Below, piece by piece: positions 1-8,683 of a stretch of DNA of 34,002 bases (position 1 is its first letter; each line of letters begins with the position of its first letter). The stretch lies in the NCBI GenBank assembly GCA_017540225.1, contig JAFYBM010000233.1, positions 1 through 34,002 on the forward strand. The letters are read 5' to 3'. The position numbers and the translations under genes were made by a program. This stretch comes from Oscillospiraceae bacterium. Its GTDB lineage: Bacteria; Bacillota; Clostridia; Oscillospirales; Ruminococcaceae. The notes under the pieces were generated by a model. The model was not told where the DNA came from. It was given only the letters and a program-made list of their open reading frames with translations, and searched no databases.

Positions 1-1
1 C

Positions 2-325
2 TTTGAGGAGATGACCGTGACGCCGTTCATGCTGCGGTTCCGGCATGATGAAACAGTCGGCAAATATGACGGCGCACCGAAATGGGGCTGGATCCCCGGT
101 GTTGACGAAGCAGCGGTCAGTTATACCGCTGTCTACGAGGACGGCACCGAGCTGCAAATTCCGTATGACCCTTACGGCTCCGGCGGATGCGCAAGCCTTG
201 CTTCGGCAAACAGCAGCGGCGGATATGACGCATTCATTGAGGTCAGCCGGTATTTCTCCGCACCGATCTCGCTGGACGGCCTGACCGCCATCCGCATCAA
301 TGACATTGAGATTCCCGTGCAGTAA
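2..325 (+). CDS. C-terminal part of a DUF4179-like protein (5' end outside window)
   Basis: The frame is open from the window edge, so the ATG at 11 is probably an internal methionine and the gene starts upstream. About 107 residues are visible. The text is beta-rich and ends with a strand-like SLDGLTAIRINDIEIPV tail, which resembles the C-terminus of DUF4179 extracellular domains found in membrane-anchored, anti-sigma-like proteins of Clostridia. No transmembrane segment or catalytic motif is visible in this part. A strong hairpin terminator follows 37 bases after the TAA stop. The family call is from memory of the C-terminal pattern and is tentative; that the reading frame is coding is more certain. 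Confidence 0.6.
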   Translation, partial: FEEMTVTPFMLRFRHDETVGKYDGAPKWGWIPGVDEAAVSYTAVYEDGTELQIPYDPYGSGGCASLASANSSGGYDAFIEVSRYFSAPISLDGLTAIRINDIEIPVQ

Positions 326-362
326 CATTTGAATTCACATAAACCTTTTCTTTCCGATACAA

Positions 363-405
363 AGCCGTACCCCTGCCTTCAGGCGGGAGTACGGCTCCTT
401 TTTTC
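363..405 (+). terminator. Rho-independent terminator
   Basis: Outer arms AGCCGTAC and GTACGGCT are perfectly complementary. A further six inner pairs and a 4-nt loop extend the stem, and a run of six T follows on the plus strand. It ends the partial gene at 2-325. The minus-strand permease gene ends only 18 bases away, so the hairpin may serve both directions, but the minus-side T tract is only three bases. Confidence 0.85.
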
Positions 406-423
406 AGTATTGTTTTGCATCTG

Positions 424-1785
424 TTAGAGAAAAACATATTTCAGAATGAACAGCACCCCGAGCACATACATGATCGGATTGATTTTTTTCGCCCTCCCGG
501 TAAAGACATTGATGACAAGATAAGAGAGAACACCGAGCGAGATGCCCTCGGAAACACTGTAAAACAGCGGCATTGCAATGATACAGAGATAAGCGGGTAC
601 CGTTTCAGTATAGTTATCCTCGGTGAATCGGATGCTCGTGACGTTTGTGAACATCAAAAAGCCGACAAGAATCAGTGCCGGTGCGGTAGCAAAGGCGGGG
701 ATCGCCGTAAACAAAGGCGCCAGAAATACGGAAAGCAGGAACAGTACAGCGGTTGTCAGCGCAGTGAGGCCGGTTCTGCCGCCCGCTGCAACACCTGCGG
801 AGGATTCAACAAAGGTTGAGGTTGTGGAGGTGCCGAGTACGGCGCCGGCGCTCGTTGCGACCGCATCTGCGAGCAGGGCGGGACGGATGCCCGGCAGCTT
901 GCCGTCCTTGTCGAGCATTCCGGCCTTGGAGCTGACGCCGATCAGCGTTCCGAGCGTGTCAAAAAGATCGACAAAGAGAAATGAAAACACGATCACGGCA
1001 AAATTGAAAATTCCCGTGCTGTGCAGATCAAAATGAAAGCACTGACCGAAGGTATTGCCGAGCGCGGAAAAATCGGTCATCGTAAAGGAGGGCAGCAGCG
1101 AATAATATCCCGCAGCCGCATCGGGTACATAAATGCCCGTGAGCTGACAGAGAATACCGAGCAGCCATGTACCGAAGATACCGAGCAGAATGGAGCCGGG
1201 TACCTTTTTGATATAGAGAATTGCGGTCAGCAGAATACCGATGACAGCAAGCAGTGCCTGAATGCCGCCTGTGGAGAAGCTGCTCCGGAAATTGACGAGC
1301 TTGACCAGCGTTGCAGAATCAACGGACAGACCGGCATTTTGCAGACCGATGAAGCAGATAAACAACCCGATTCCGACGGATACCGCCTGCTTGAGCGTAA
1401 GCGGAATGCAATTGAAGATTGCTTCCCGCGCTTTTGTCACCGAAAGCAGAATGAAAATCACACCCTCGACAAAAACCGCGAGCAGCGCGGTCTGCCATGA
1501 AACACCCATGCCGAGCACAACGGTATATGTGAAATATGCGTTGAGTCCCATGCCGGCCGAGAGTGCAAACGGCAGATTCGCCGCCAGCCCCATGATAAGC
1601 GTTCCGAGAAATGAGGCAAGACAGGTCGCCAGCAGTACGGCGGTTTTGTCCATTCCCGCCTCGGAAAGCACATTCGGATTCACGGCAAGAATATAGGCCA
1701 TTGTCATGAATGTGGTCAGACCGGCGGCCAGCTCTGTTTTGACAGTTGTGCCGCGTGATTTCAGGTGAAACAGCTTTTCCAGCAT
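424..1785 (-). CDS. NCS2 family purine (guanine/hypoxanthine/adenine) permease, AzgA-type
   Basis: This 453-residue polytopic membrane protein is of normal length for AzgA/PbuG permeases, which import purine bases by cation symport. The N-terminal text (LAAGLTTFMTMAYILAVNP at about 20-39) is the family hallmark, followed by GMGLNAYF near residue 79. About a dozen hydrophobic segments fill the rest, with no signal peptide. The start has a good SD (AAGGAG, 8 bases from the ATG). The gene lies 48 bases downstream of the AGCS symporter gene on the same strand and has no promoter or purine riboswitch of its own in that gap, so the two are probably co-transcribed. Base specificity cannot be decided from the sequence. 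Confidence 0.9.
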   Translation of the reverse strand: MLEKLFHLKSRGTTVKTELAAGLTTFMTMAYILAVNPNVLSEAGMDKTAVLLATCLASFLGTLIMGLAANLPFALSAGMGLNAYFTYTVVLGMGVSWQTALLAVFVEGVIFILLSVTKAREAIFNCIPLTLKQAVSVGIGLFICFIGLQNAGLSVDSATLVKLVNFRSSFSTGGIQALLAVIGILLTAILYIKKVPGSILLGIFGTWLLGILCQLTGIYVPDAAAGYYSLLPSFTMTDFSALGNTFGQCFHFDLHSTGIFNFAVIVFSFLFVDLFDTLGTLIGVSSKAGMLDKDGKLPGIRPALLADAVATSAGAVLGTSTTSTFVESSAGVAAGGRTGLTALTTAVLFLLSVFLAPLFTAIPAFATAPALILVGFLMFTNVTSIRFTEDNYTETVPAYLCIIAMPLFYSVSEGISLGVLSYLVINVFTGRAKKINPIMYVLGVLFILKYVFL

Positions 1786-1833
1786 AGTTTGTCACTCCTT
1801 TTGCTTTTTAATCCGTTTTTTTGCTCAGCGCAG

Positions 1834-3255
1834 TTATTCTTTGATTTTTCCCGCTTTCAGCCGTGCCAGATAGTCCTTTGTTTCTGCCGATACAACGCCG
1901 GAAAGCAGAATAATCGCAATGATATTCGGGAGCGCCATCAGTCCGTTGAAAATATCTGCAAGGTTCCAGACTGCTTCGACAGTCAGATACGGGCCGATGA
2001 ACACTGCAAGGATATACACCCATCTGTAAACCGCTGCCGCCTTTAAGCTGCCGCCGGTCAGATAAGACAGACAGCGTTCAGAATAGTAATTCCAGCCGAG
2101 GATTGTTGTAAATGCAAATACGGCAAGACTTGCCATCAGGATAAACGAGGAAATCCGTTCGCTGAACGGCAGACCGTATGCAAAGGCATCCATTGTAATC
2201 ATCACGCCTTTGAGTTCGGCTGTGCCGTGGCTGCCGGACATAATGATTGCAAGACCGGTCATGGTGCAGACAATGATCGTGTCAATAAAGGTGCCGGTCA
2301 TGGTGACAAGCCCCTGCCGCACCGGTTCGCCGGTCTTCGCCGCAGCCGCCGCGATCGGCGCTGAACCGAGTCCTGCTTCATTGGAGAAAATGCCTCTTGC
2401 AACGCCGCTTTTCATCGCATATATCATTACAGTGCCGGCCGCACCGCCTGCCGCAGCTTTCATGCTGAATGCACCGGAAAGGATTGCGGAAACCGCAGAC
2501 GGGATCTCGGAAATATGCGTGAAAATAATAATCAGACAGCAGCCTGCATACGCAGCTATCATAACCGGAACAACAATTTCAGACACCGCTGCAATCCGTT
2601 TGATGCCGCCGATGATAATGAGTGCGGAAAGCAGTGTGATGACCGCGCCCGCAATCGCGGTTGTCCATGTATATTCGGTGCCGAACAGAAGAAACGTCCT
2701 GCTTTTCTGCGGATCAAAAAAAGTGTTTGCCGCGGATGTGATGCCGTTGATCTGCGTAACGGTGCCGATGCCCATGATACCGGCGAGCAAGCCAAACAGC
2801 GCAAAGAGCTTGCCGAGCCATTTCCATTTTCTGCCAAGTCCGTTTTCGATATAATAAAACGGTCCGCCGAGGATATTGCCGCCTTCATCCCTGACGCGGT
2901 ATTTCACAGCAAGCAGTCCCTCGGCATATTTTGTTGCCATGCCGAAGAATGCCGCAAGCTCCATCCAGAACAATGCGCCCGGTCCGCCGGCCGCAATGGC
3001 CGTCGCAACGCCGACAATATTGCCGGTGCCGACTGTTGCGGATAAAGCGGTGCAGAGCGCAGCAAAGCTGGATACCTCTCCGGTTCCGCCCTCCTCGTTT
3101 TTCACCATATATTTCAGGGCTGTTCCGAGTCTGCGTATCTGTAAAAAGCCCAGTCTGACACTGAGAAGAATCCCACAGGCCATAATCAGTGCAATCAGCG
3201 GCACGCCCCAGACATATCCGTCGATCCGGCTGATAATCCTGTTCATCTGCTCCAT
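1834..3255 (-). CDS. AGCS family amino acid (alanine/glycine):sodium symporter
   Basis: A polytopic transporter of about 473 residues. It carries the AGCS signature regions: SATVGTGNIVGVATAI near residue 80, GGPGALFWME just after it, and SNEAGLGSAPIAAAAA in the middle. The family imports alanine or glycine together with sodium. An ATG at 3273 is in frame, but it lies upstream of the SD (AGGAG at about 3263-3267) and close to the predicted transcript start. The ATG at 3255 sits 8 bases after that SD and is the better start. The gene heads a probable two-gene unit with the purine permease and has a clear promoter at 3288-3316. The substrate is inferred from the family only. Confidence 0.9.
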   Translation of the reverse strand: MEQMNRIISRIDGYVWGVPLIALIMACGILLSVRLGFLQIRRLGTALKYMVKNEEGGTGEVSSFAALCTALSATVGTGNIVGVATAIAAGGPGALFWMELAAFFGMATKYAEGLLAVKYRVRDEGGNILGGPFYYIENGLGRKWKWLGKLFALFGLLAGIMGIGTVTQINGITSAANTFFDPQKSRTFLLFGTEYTWTTAIAGAVITLLSALIIIGGIKRIAAVSEIVVPVMIAAYAGCCLIIIFTHISEIPSAVSAILSGAFSMKAAAGGAAGTVMIYAMKSGVARGIFSNEAGLGSAPIAAAAAKTGEPVRQGLVTMTGTFIDTIIVCTMTGLAIIMSGSHGTAELKGVMITMDAFAYGLPFSERISSFILMASLAVFAFTTILGWNYYSERCLSYLTGGSLKAAAVYRWVYILAVFIGPYLTVEAVWNLADIFNGLMALPNIIAIILLSGVVSAETKDYLARLKAGKIKE

Positions 3256-3287
3256 TGACACAACTCCTGTCATAATTCTTTCGTATC

Positions 3288-3316
3288 ATTATAGCATATT
3301 TTATCGGAAAACGCAA
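3288..3316 (-). promoter_or_regulatory. Sigma-A promoter of the AGCS symporter gene
   Basis: On the minus strand TTGCGT (3311-3316) and TATAAT (3288-3293) are separated by 17 bases, and TGC directly before the -10 makes it an extended -10. The predicted start near 3281 leaves a leader of about 25 bases containing the SD, which supports the ATG at 3255. Confidence 0.75.
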
Positions 3317-3382
3317 TGGGCGGGAGGCCGAAAGCGCAGAAACTTCAGAAGGAAACTGTTTTTTCAGGATGTCTCAATGAAT

Positions 3383-3422
3383 TAAGAAACTGATAAGAAA
3401 TCCATAGGATTCCGATAAAGAC
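3383..3422 (+). promoter_or_regulatory. Four phased heptad repeats, candidate response-regulator operator
   Basis: Heptads begin at 3383 (TAAGAAA), 3394 (TAAGAAA), 3405 (TAGGATT) and 3416 (TAAAGAC), each exactly 11 bases apart, which places them on one face of the helix. OmpR/PhoB-family regulators typically bind such direct repeats. The last heptad overlaps the -35 position of the downstream promoter. An OmpR-type regulator is encoded in the same locus at 8684-9415. Binding is inferred. Confidence 0.5.
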
Positions 3423-3437
3423 TTTTTTTCGGAGCTG

Positions 3438-3446
3438 TGCTATAAT
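3438..3446 (+). promoter_or_regulatory. Extended -10 promoter of the ABC/hydrolase locus
   Basis: TGC followed by TATAAT (3441-3446) is a perfect extended -10. At the expected -35 position (3418-3423) there is no TTGACA-like hexamer, only the last of the phased heptads. This is the layout expected of a promoter needing an activator. The ATPase start codon lies 33 bases downstream. Confidence 0.65.
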
Positions 3447-3479
3447 GAAGACACAGAACACGAAAAGGAGTGTGTCCGC

Positions 3480-4238
3480 ATGGCTTCGATATTACATACG
3501 GAAAAATTATGCAAATCATTTTCCAACGGCGGTGTGCAGCAGCACGTTATCAAGAATCTCGATCTGGAAATCCGCGAGGGCGATTTCACAGTGATTATGG
3601 GGGCTTCCGGCTCAGGCAAATCGACACTGCTCTATGCACTCTCCGGCATGGATAAGCCCACGCTCGGCAAAGTATTCTTCGGCGGGGAGGACATCTCGGA
3701 ATATACGAACGATCAGCTTGCGGTATTTCGCCGCCGGCACTGCGGCTTTGTCTTTCAGAGTATCTATCTGCTGGACAGCATGAACGTCTTTGACAATATC
3801 CTGACCGGCGCGCTGGTCGCGCAGCAGAATTCGCCGGAGCTTGTGCAGAAAACAGAGACACTGCTGAAAAAGGTCGGAATCGGCGAGGATATGTGGAAGA
3901 AGTATCCCAATCAGCTTTCCGGCGGCGAATGTCAGCGTGTCGGCATTGTCCGTGCAATCATCAATGAGCCGGAAATTCTTTTTGCAGATGAACCGACCGG
4001 CTCGCTCAATTCCGCCTCAAGCACCGATGTGCTGGATATTTTCACAGAGCTGCACAACAAAGGTCAGAGCATTGTTATGGTAACGCATGACCTGAAAACC
4101 GCCCTGCGCGGCAGCAGAGTAATCTTCCTGCACGACGGCGCGGTTGTCGGTGAGCACGCAATGCCTCCCTACGGAACGGAGGATGCCGCCGCACGCAGAG
4201 AAGGTTTACAAAAATTTCTGGACAGCATGGGATGGTGA
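3480..4238 (+). CDS. ABC transporter ATP-binding protein (MacB/LolD/BceA class)
   Basis: This 252-residue cytoplasmic ATPase would power the FtsX-type permease encoded next. Visible motifs are Walker A GASGSGKST (41-49), Q-loop Gln93, signature LSGGE (146-150), Walker B ILFADEP with catalytic Glu171, and the H-loop His203. The length and lack of a fused membrane domain match the MacB/LolD/BceA group, whose members act on lipoproteins, peptides or envelope antibiotics rather than importing nutrients. The SD (AAAGGAG) lies about 9 bases before the ATG. The gene ends 4 bases before the permease start, so the two are translationally close. It is first in the locus and sits behind the candidate operator at 3383-3422. 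Confidence 0.93.
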   Translation: MASILHTEKLCKSFSNGGVQQHVIKNLDLEIREGDFTVIMGASGSGKSTLLYALSGMDKPTLGKVFFGGEDISEYTNDQLAVFRRRHCGFVFQSIYLLDSMNVFDNILTGALVAQQNSPELVQKTETLLKKVGIGEDMWKKYPNQLSGGECQRVGIVRAIINEPEILFADEPTGSLNSASSTDVLDIFTELHNKGQSIVMVTHDLKTALRGSRVIFLHDGAVVGEHAMPPYGTEDAAARREGLQKFLDSMGW

Positions 4239-4242
4239 TACA

Positions 4243-6744
4243 ATGAACAGGATTTTTCGGCTCGGCATTGCCAATATCCGCCGCCGCAAAACTGAATCCG
4301 TGCTGCTGGCGCTGATGGTGATGCTCTGTATGCTGCTGCTCGGCGGATCAGTCGCCGCGGAGCAGACTGCCCGCTGTATTTTCCCCGATATGATGGAGCG
4401 CACCGGCGCATGGGATCACGAGATCACATACACGGCGCAGAGTGACGATCCGGTGTTTGCGGAGTACCTCGCGGAGGATGACCGCGTCGCGGATTATGCG
4501 CATTTCAATTACCTGTTCTCCATGTCCATGCTGATGCAGGATCAATCCGGAAAAGAGCAGTCCTCAATGATGTGCTTTATCACGGAACAGAACGAGAAAC
4601 AGTATGAGATCTACCGTCCGGTCAGCGCATGGACAGACGCGGAAATCGCTGCGGCTGCACATCCGATCCGCATTCCGCTCAATCAGAAGGATTCCCTCAG
4701 GCTGAAGGAGGGCGACCCTTTTGTCCTCACCCTCGGCGCAAAGAAATTCACCTTCACGGTCATCGGCTTTTATGAGACTTCTTTCTTTTCTTACGGGCAG
4801 TATCTCATTTCCGATGCGGATTACGCGGTGCTGCGCCCCTTATGTACGGAAGCGGCCGGCTTCGGCTTCAAAGCCGCAGCCGGTATCGATTCCGACGGGC
4901 TGAACGCGATTTGCAGTGACTTCGAGCAGAAGTGCCGGAATACGCCCGGCACGCAGTTTGAAGCCTGCTCGCTGACTGATTATCAGCTCAAAAAGGACAA
5001 TTTCAACACGGATATTGTTTTTATTCTGCGTTTTCTTGAGGTCATGGCAGGCGTCATCATTCTTTCGGTTGCAGTGATGATCGGGCACAGAATCATCACC
5101 GATATTCAGGAACAGATTGTATCCATCGGTGTGCTTGAGGCACTGGGCTATCGCTCCGGCGAGATCGCGCTTTCCTATGCAGCAGAGTATTTTCTGATCG
5201 CGCAGGCAGGCTGCACCGCCGGCACGGCCGGTGCGCTGGTGCTCTATCGCGTGCTCGTTAAAATTGCGGAATATCTGAGCGGTTACGCAAGCGGCAGAAG
5301 CATCTGCTGGCAGACTCTGCTCATATGCTTTGCGGCAGTCCTGCTTTTTTCAACGCTGCTGGCATTCATGAAGGCGCGCTCTGTGCGGAAATATCCGCCG
5401 GTGACGGCATTCCGCAAAGGCATCGGCACACATCACTTCGGCAGATCGCATTTCCCCCTGCGCAAAACAAAAGGAAATGTGCATCTGCGGCTCGCACTCA
5501 AAGGCTTTGCCGACAACGCAAAGCAGAATATCAGACTGACGTTTGTTGTCAGCATTACGACGCTGGCGGTTGTGCTGAGTTTCATCCTCTACGGCTTCCT
5601 CGGAAAGGGCTCCAATGTTGTCCTCAGCATCGCGGGACATGAGATGAGTGATTTGCAGCTTGAGATCATGCCTGCCGTCGATGCAGGCAGCTTTGCTGCG
5701 GAGCTGGAATCCATGCCGGAAATCCGCAAGGTGCTGCCCCGCACGGAAAGCATGGATATGTCAGTCGTCGGCTGCAATTTCGAGCTGATGGCGGATGTGT
5801 TCGATGATTACACCCGCACGGAGAATATTCACCCCTGCGACGGACGGTTTCCTGCGCACGACAACGAGGTCATGCTGACAAAAACGGCATCCTCGGCGGT
5901 GAAGCTGACGACCGGCGACAGCATCACGCTCGAATGCGGCGGCGTGCGCAGAGATTATCTCATCACCGGCATTGTCACGGCGTTTATCAACGCGGATTCG
6001 GTCTATTTCACCGCAGACGGCTACCGGCGTCTGGTGCCGGATTTTGCGTACAATCTGTTCGAGGTCTATGTCAGCGAGGACATGGATCCTGCGGAAGTGC
6101 GCAGCCTGCTCGATCAGAAATACGGCAGAAGCGCAGCGAGTCTCGGCGCGGAAACCGAAAACTCCGGCAGCCTTGAGGAACGGATCCGGCAGCGCGCAGA
6201 GCAGGTCACGGCAGCGCTGATGCAGCAGGAAGGCATCACACATCTGGATTATGCGATTCAGATCGGCGATCAGATCATCACCGGCGACAGCAGCAAGATC
6301 ATGATTAAGGATTATATGAACTGGCCGGAGATGGTCACATCGCTGCTCAGCACACTGGTGACGGCGACCGGCATTCTGACACGGCTGTTTATGGTAATCT
6401 CAGCGGTTGTGGTCATGGTGCTTCTGTTCATTCTGATGAAATCGGAAATCCGGCGGCAGCGCAGGACACTCGGCATCATGAAGAGCATGGGCTACACCTC
6501 CCGCGAGCTGATGCTCCAGCTTGCCTTCCGTATTATGCCCGCCGCAGCACTTGCGGTTGTGATCGGTACGGTACTCGGTGTCACGGCGACAAAGCTGCTG
6601 GTCAATTACATCGGTGCGGTGCCGGTCAATCTGCCTTCGATTATCGCGGTAGATATTCTGATTCTGCTGTTCTGCTTCGGCTGCGCCTATTTCGGCGCGC
6701 GGCATATCAAAAAGATTTCCGTTTATGAGCTGATGACAGAGTGA
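4243..6744 (+). CDS. ABC transporter permease with two FtsX domains
   Basis: A membrane protein of 833 residues. The frame is open further upstream, but those codons overlap the ATPase gene; the ATG at 4243, 4 bases after its stop, is the sensible start. Order: a short cytoplasmic N-terminus (NIRRRKTES), TM helix 1, an extracellular region to about residue 255, a first FtsX block of three helices, a second block opening with a TM helix, another large extracellular region, and a C-terminal FtsX block ending in ARHIKKISVYELMTE. Such permeases work with a MacB-class ATPase in envelope export or in antimicrobial-peptide sensing and detoxification. Its two extracellular regions differ from the single large loop of classic BceB. 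The substrate is unknown. Confidence 0.88.
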   Translation: MNRIFRLGIANIRRRKTESVLLALMVMLCMLLLGGSVAAEQTARCIFPDMMERTGAWDHEITYTAQSDDPVFAEYLAEDDRVADYAHFNYLFSMSMLMQDQSGKEQSSMMCFITEQNEKQYEIYRPVSAWTDAEIAAAAHPIRIPLNQKDSLRLKEGDPFVLTLGAKKFTFTVIGFYETSFFSYGQYLISDADYAVLRPLCTEAAGFGFKAAAGIDSDGLNAICSDFEQKCRNTPGTQFEACSLTDYQLKKDNFNTDIVFILRFLEVMAGVIILSVAVMIGHRIITDIQEQIVSIGVLEALGYRSGEIALSYAAEYFLIAQAGCTAGTAGALVLYRVLVKIAEYLSGYASGRSICWQTLLICFAAVLLFSTLLAFMKARSVRKYPPVTAFRKGIGTHHFGRSHFPLRKTKGNVHLRLALKGFADNAKQNIRLTFVVSITTLAVVLSFILYGFLGKGSNVVLSIAGHEMSDLQLEIMPAVDAGSFAAELESMPEIRKVLPRTESMDMSVVGCNFELMADVFDDYTRTENIHPCDGRFPAHDNEVMLTKTASSAVKLTTGDSITLECGGVRRDYLITGIVTAFINADSVYFTADGYRRLVPDFAYNLFEVYVSEDMDPAEVRSLLDQKYGRSAASLGAETENSGSLEERIRQRAEQVTAALMQQEGITHLDYAIQIGDQIITGDSSKIMIKDYMNWPEMVTSLLSTLVTATGILTRLFMVISAVVVMVLLFILMKSEIRRQRRTLGIMKSMGYTSRELMLQLAFRIMPAAALAVVIGTVLGVTATKLLVNYIGAVPVNLPSIIAVDILILLFCFGCAYFGARHIKKISVYELMTE

Positions 6745-6752
6745 GGTATATC

Positions 6753-8681
6753 ATGAAACATACGATGAAAGCAATTGCGGCGGGATGCGCAGTGCTGCTC
6801 CTGCTGGCACCCGCAATGCCTGCGCGTGCGGCTGTCACGAAGAACAAGCCGCATGAGACAACCGATACACTGTATTCGGTCGCGTCTGTGAGCAAAATAT
6901 TCGCGGTGACGGCAGTGATGCAGCTTGCCGACGAGGGAAAAATTGATTTGGATGCGCCCGTGACGGATTATCTGCCGGATTTCCGGCTCGCAGACAGCCG
7001 TTATCAGGACATTACCGTCCGGATGCTGATGAACCACAGATCCGGCCTGATGGGTTCCTGCTACGGAGATACCATGTTTTTTGGGGACAGATCGGAGCGT
7101 GCGCATATCAATTTTCTGGAACATCTCAGCAGTGAGCGCCTGAAAGCGGCACCGGGCGCGTTCGTTTGCTACTGCAATGACGGCTTTGAACTGCTCTCGC
7201 TGATCGCGGAGCGTGTCAGCGGCGAGAGCTTCACGGATTATGTCGAAAAGCATATCTGTGTCCCGCTTGACTTGCAGCAGACCGGCACGCCCTGGAACGC
7301 CTTTGAGACAGATGAGCAGGTGCGCGTTTTCTATCAGGGGAAATCGGAGCTGCCCGCAGAATACGACATGACCGTCGGTGCGGGCGGTGTGCTCTCGACA
7401 GCGCCGGAGCTAAGCAGATTCGGCACGGCGTTTTTCACGGGAAACAACGTGCTGCTCTCGGAAAAATCAAAAGCAGAAATGAAACGCTGCTACGAGGAGA
7501 ACAAAGCTCCGAACGGCTGCGGACTCGGCTGGGATTCGGTCGGCGATGCAGATTACACTGCGGCAGGCGTACAGGTTCTGAGCAAGGGCGGCGATCTGGT
7601 GAACCAGCACGCGGAGCTGTATGTCGCGCCGGATGAGAACACCAGCATTGCGGTCTGTTCCGCAGGCGGCAGCAGCAGTGCCGCAAAGATGCTTGCGGCT
7701 GCACTGATGGACATTGCACTTGAGGAAAAAGGCATCACGGTCACGCACAGCAAACTCGAAGAAAAGGAAACGGTTGACACAGTTCCTGCGGAGTATCTGC
7801 AATACGAAGGACTGTATCTCACCGGTGAGGCATTGGTGCGCGTGACATTCCCCGACCGGAAATATATGCAGGTCGAAACGCTGACCGAAGTTCGCTGCAA
7901 GCGTACCCAATATATGTATACAACCGACGGCGGTTTTGTCAAAACGGAGGGCAATATCGCATCGGGCAGGGCGGTGCAGACAGCAGACCGTGAGACACTG
8001 TATTTCTGCGAACTCGGCGGCGAGGTATATATCCGCAGCGAGCAGTGGTTCGGCGATGACAGCCTCGGCTACAGCAAATATGAAACCTATTCCGCACAGC
8101 GCGCGGAAGCAAATCCGCTCAGCGGAAGCGAAAGCGTACAGGCGGCATGGGAAGCCCGCAGCGGTATGCCGTATTATCTTGTCAGCGGCAAATTTTCGGA
8201 TGCTTCCTTTTCCGCGCAGAACCGTATGACGCTGATCGCTGCGGAGGGCTATGTCGGCAATTGGAAGATTATCGACAAAAACCATGCACAGGCCTGTCTG
8301 CATATCCCGTCCGATGCCAGCCGTGATCTGACCGATCTGGAATGCAAAACGGAAAACGGCATCGAATATTTGTATCTCAGGGACAGCAACTACAAATACA
8401 TCGCAGGCAATTCAATCCCCGATTTTACGACTGATCTGCGCGAGGTGCAGTTGACAACCGATGCGGCGGCATGGTATAATATCGGCAGTAATGCATACAG
8501 GACTGTCACACTGGACATTCCGGAGCACGCATCGGTCTATGTCTATGATAAATTCGGACAGATCACCTATTCGAGCTTCATGAAAAACCGCAGCAGCACG
8601 GTTCCTCTGCCCGCGAACGGCATGATCGTGTTTGTCGGTGAGACCGGAGGGACAGTCGGCGTACAGCAATCGGGAGGCTGA
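6753..8681 (+). CDS. Secreted serine hydrolase, beta-lactamase/PBP4* fold (peptidase S12-like), with long C-terminal region
   Basis: About 642 residues. An in-frame GTG at 6741 overlaps the permease stop; the ATG at 6753 has a GAGG SD six bases away and begins a clean signal peptide with cleavage likely near residue 26 (MPARA). The catalytic domain (about 30-325) has SxxK with nucleophile Ser45 and Lys48, YxN as Tyr140-Cys-Asn142, and KGG (278-280) in place of KTG/HTG, so it should be active. The family includes D-aminopeptidases, esterases and penicillin-recognising proteins; which one this is cannot be told. The C-terminal part of about 300 residues is beta-rich, without recognised motifs. 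No anchor is visible, so it should be released or wall-associated. It lies 8 bases after the permease gene and 2 before the regulator gene. Confidence 0.85.
   Translation: MKHTMKAIAAGCAVLLLLAPAMPARAAVTKNKPHETTDTLYSVASVSKIFAVTAVMQLADEGKIDLDAPVTDYLPDFRLADSRYQDITVRMLMNHRSGLMGSCYGDTMFFGDRSERAHINFLEHLSSERLKAAPGAFVCYCNDGFELLSLIAERVSGESFTDYVEKHICVPLDLQQTGTPWNAFETDEQVRVFYQGKSELPAEYDMTVGAGGVLSTAPELSRFGTAFFTGNNVLLSEKSKAEMKRCYEENKAPNGCGLGWDSVGDADYTAAGVQVLSKGGDLVNQHAELYVAPDENTSIAVCSAGGSSSAAKMLAAALMDIALEEKGITVTHSKLEEKETVDTVPAEYLQYEGLYLTGEALVRVTFPDRKYMQVETLTEVRCKRTQYMYTTDGGFVKTEGNIASGRAVQTADRETLYFCELGGEVYIRSEQWFGDDSLGYSKYETYSAQRAEANPLSGSESVQAAWEARSGMPYYLVSGKFSDASFSAQNRMTLIAAEGYVGNWKIIDKNHAQACLHIPSDASRDLTDLECKTENGIEYLYLRDSNYKYIAGNSIPDFTTDLREVQLTTDAAAWYNIGSNAYRTVTLDIPEHASVYVYDKFGQITYSSFMKNRSSTVPLPANGMIVFVGETGGTVGVQQSGG
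8451..8480 (+). promoter_or_regulatory. Consensus sigma-A promoter inside the hydrolase gene
   Basis: TTGACA (8451-8456) and TATAAT (8475-8480) are both perfect consensus hexamers with an 18-base spacer, and TGG precedes the -10. The predicted start near 8487 lies about 197 bases before the response-regulator ATG, within the last tenth of the hydrolase coding sequence. It would give the two-component genes an independent, basal supply. Promoter activity is inferred. Confidence 0.65.
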
Positions 8682-8683
8682 GC

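Noticed and set aside
1786..1833. Purine riboswitch before the purine permease gene
   Set aside because: The gap is only 48 bases, too short for the aptamer, and holds only an SD.
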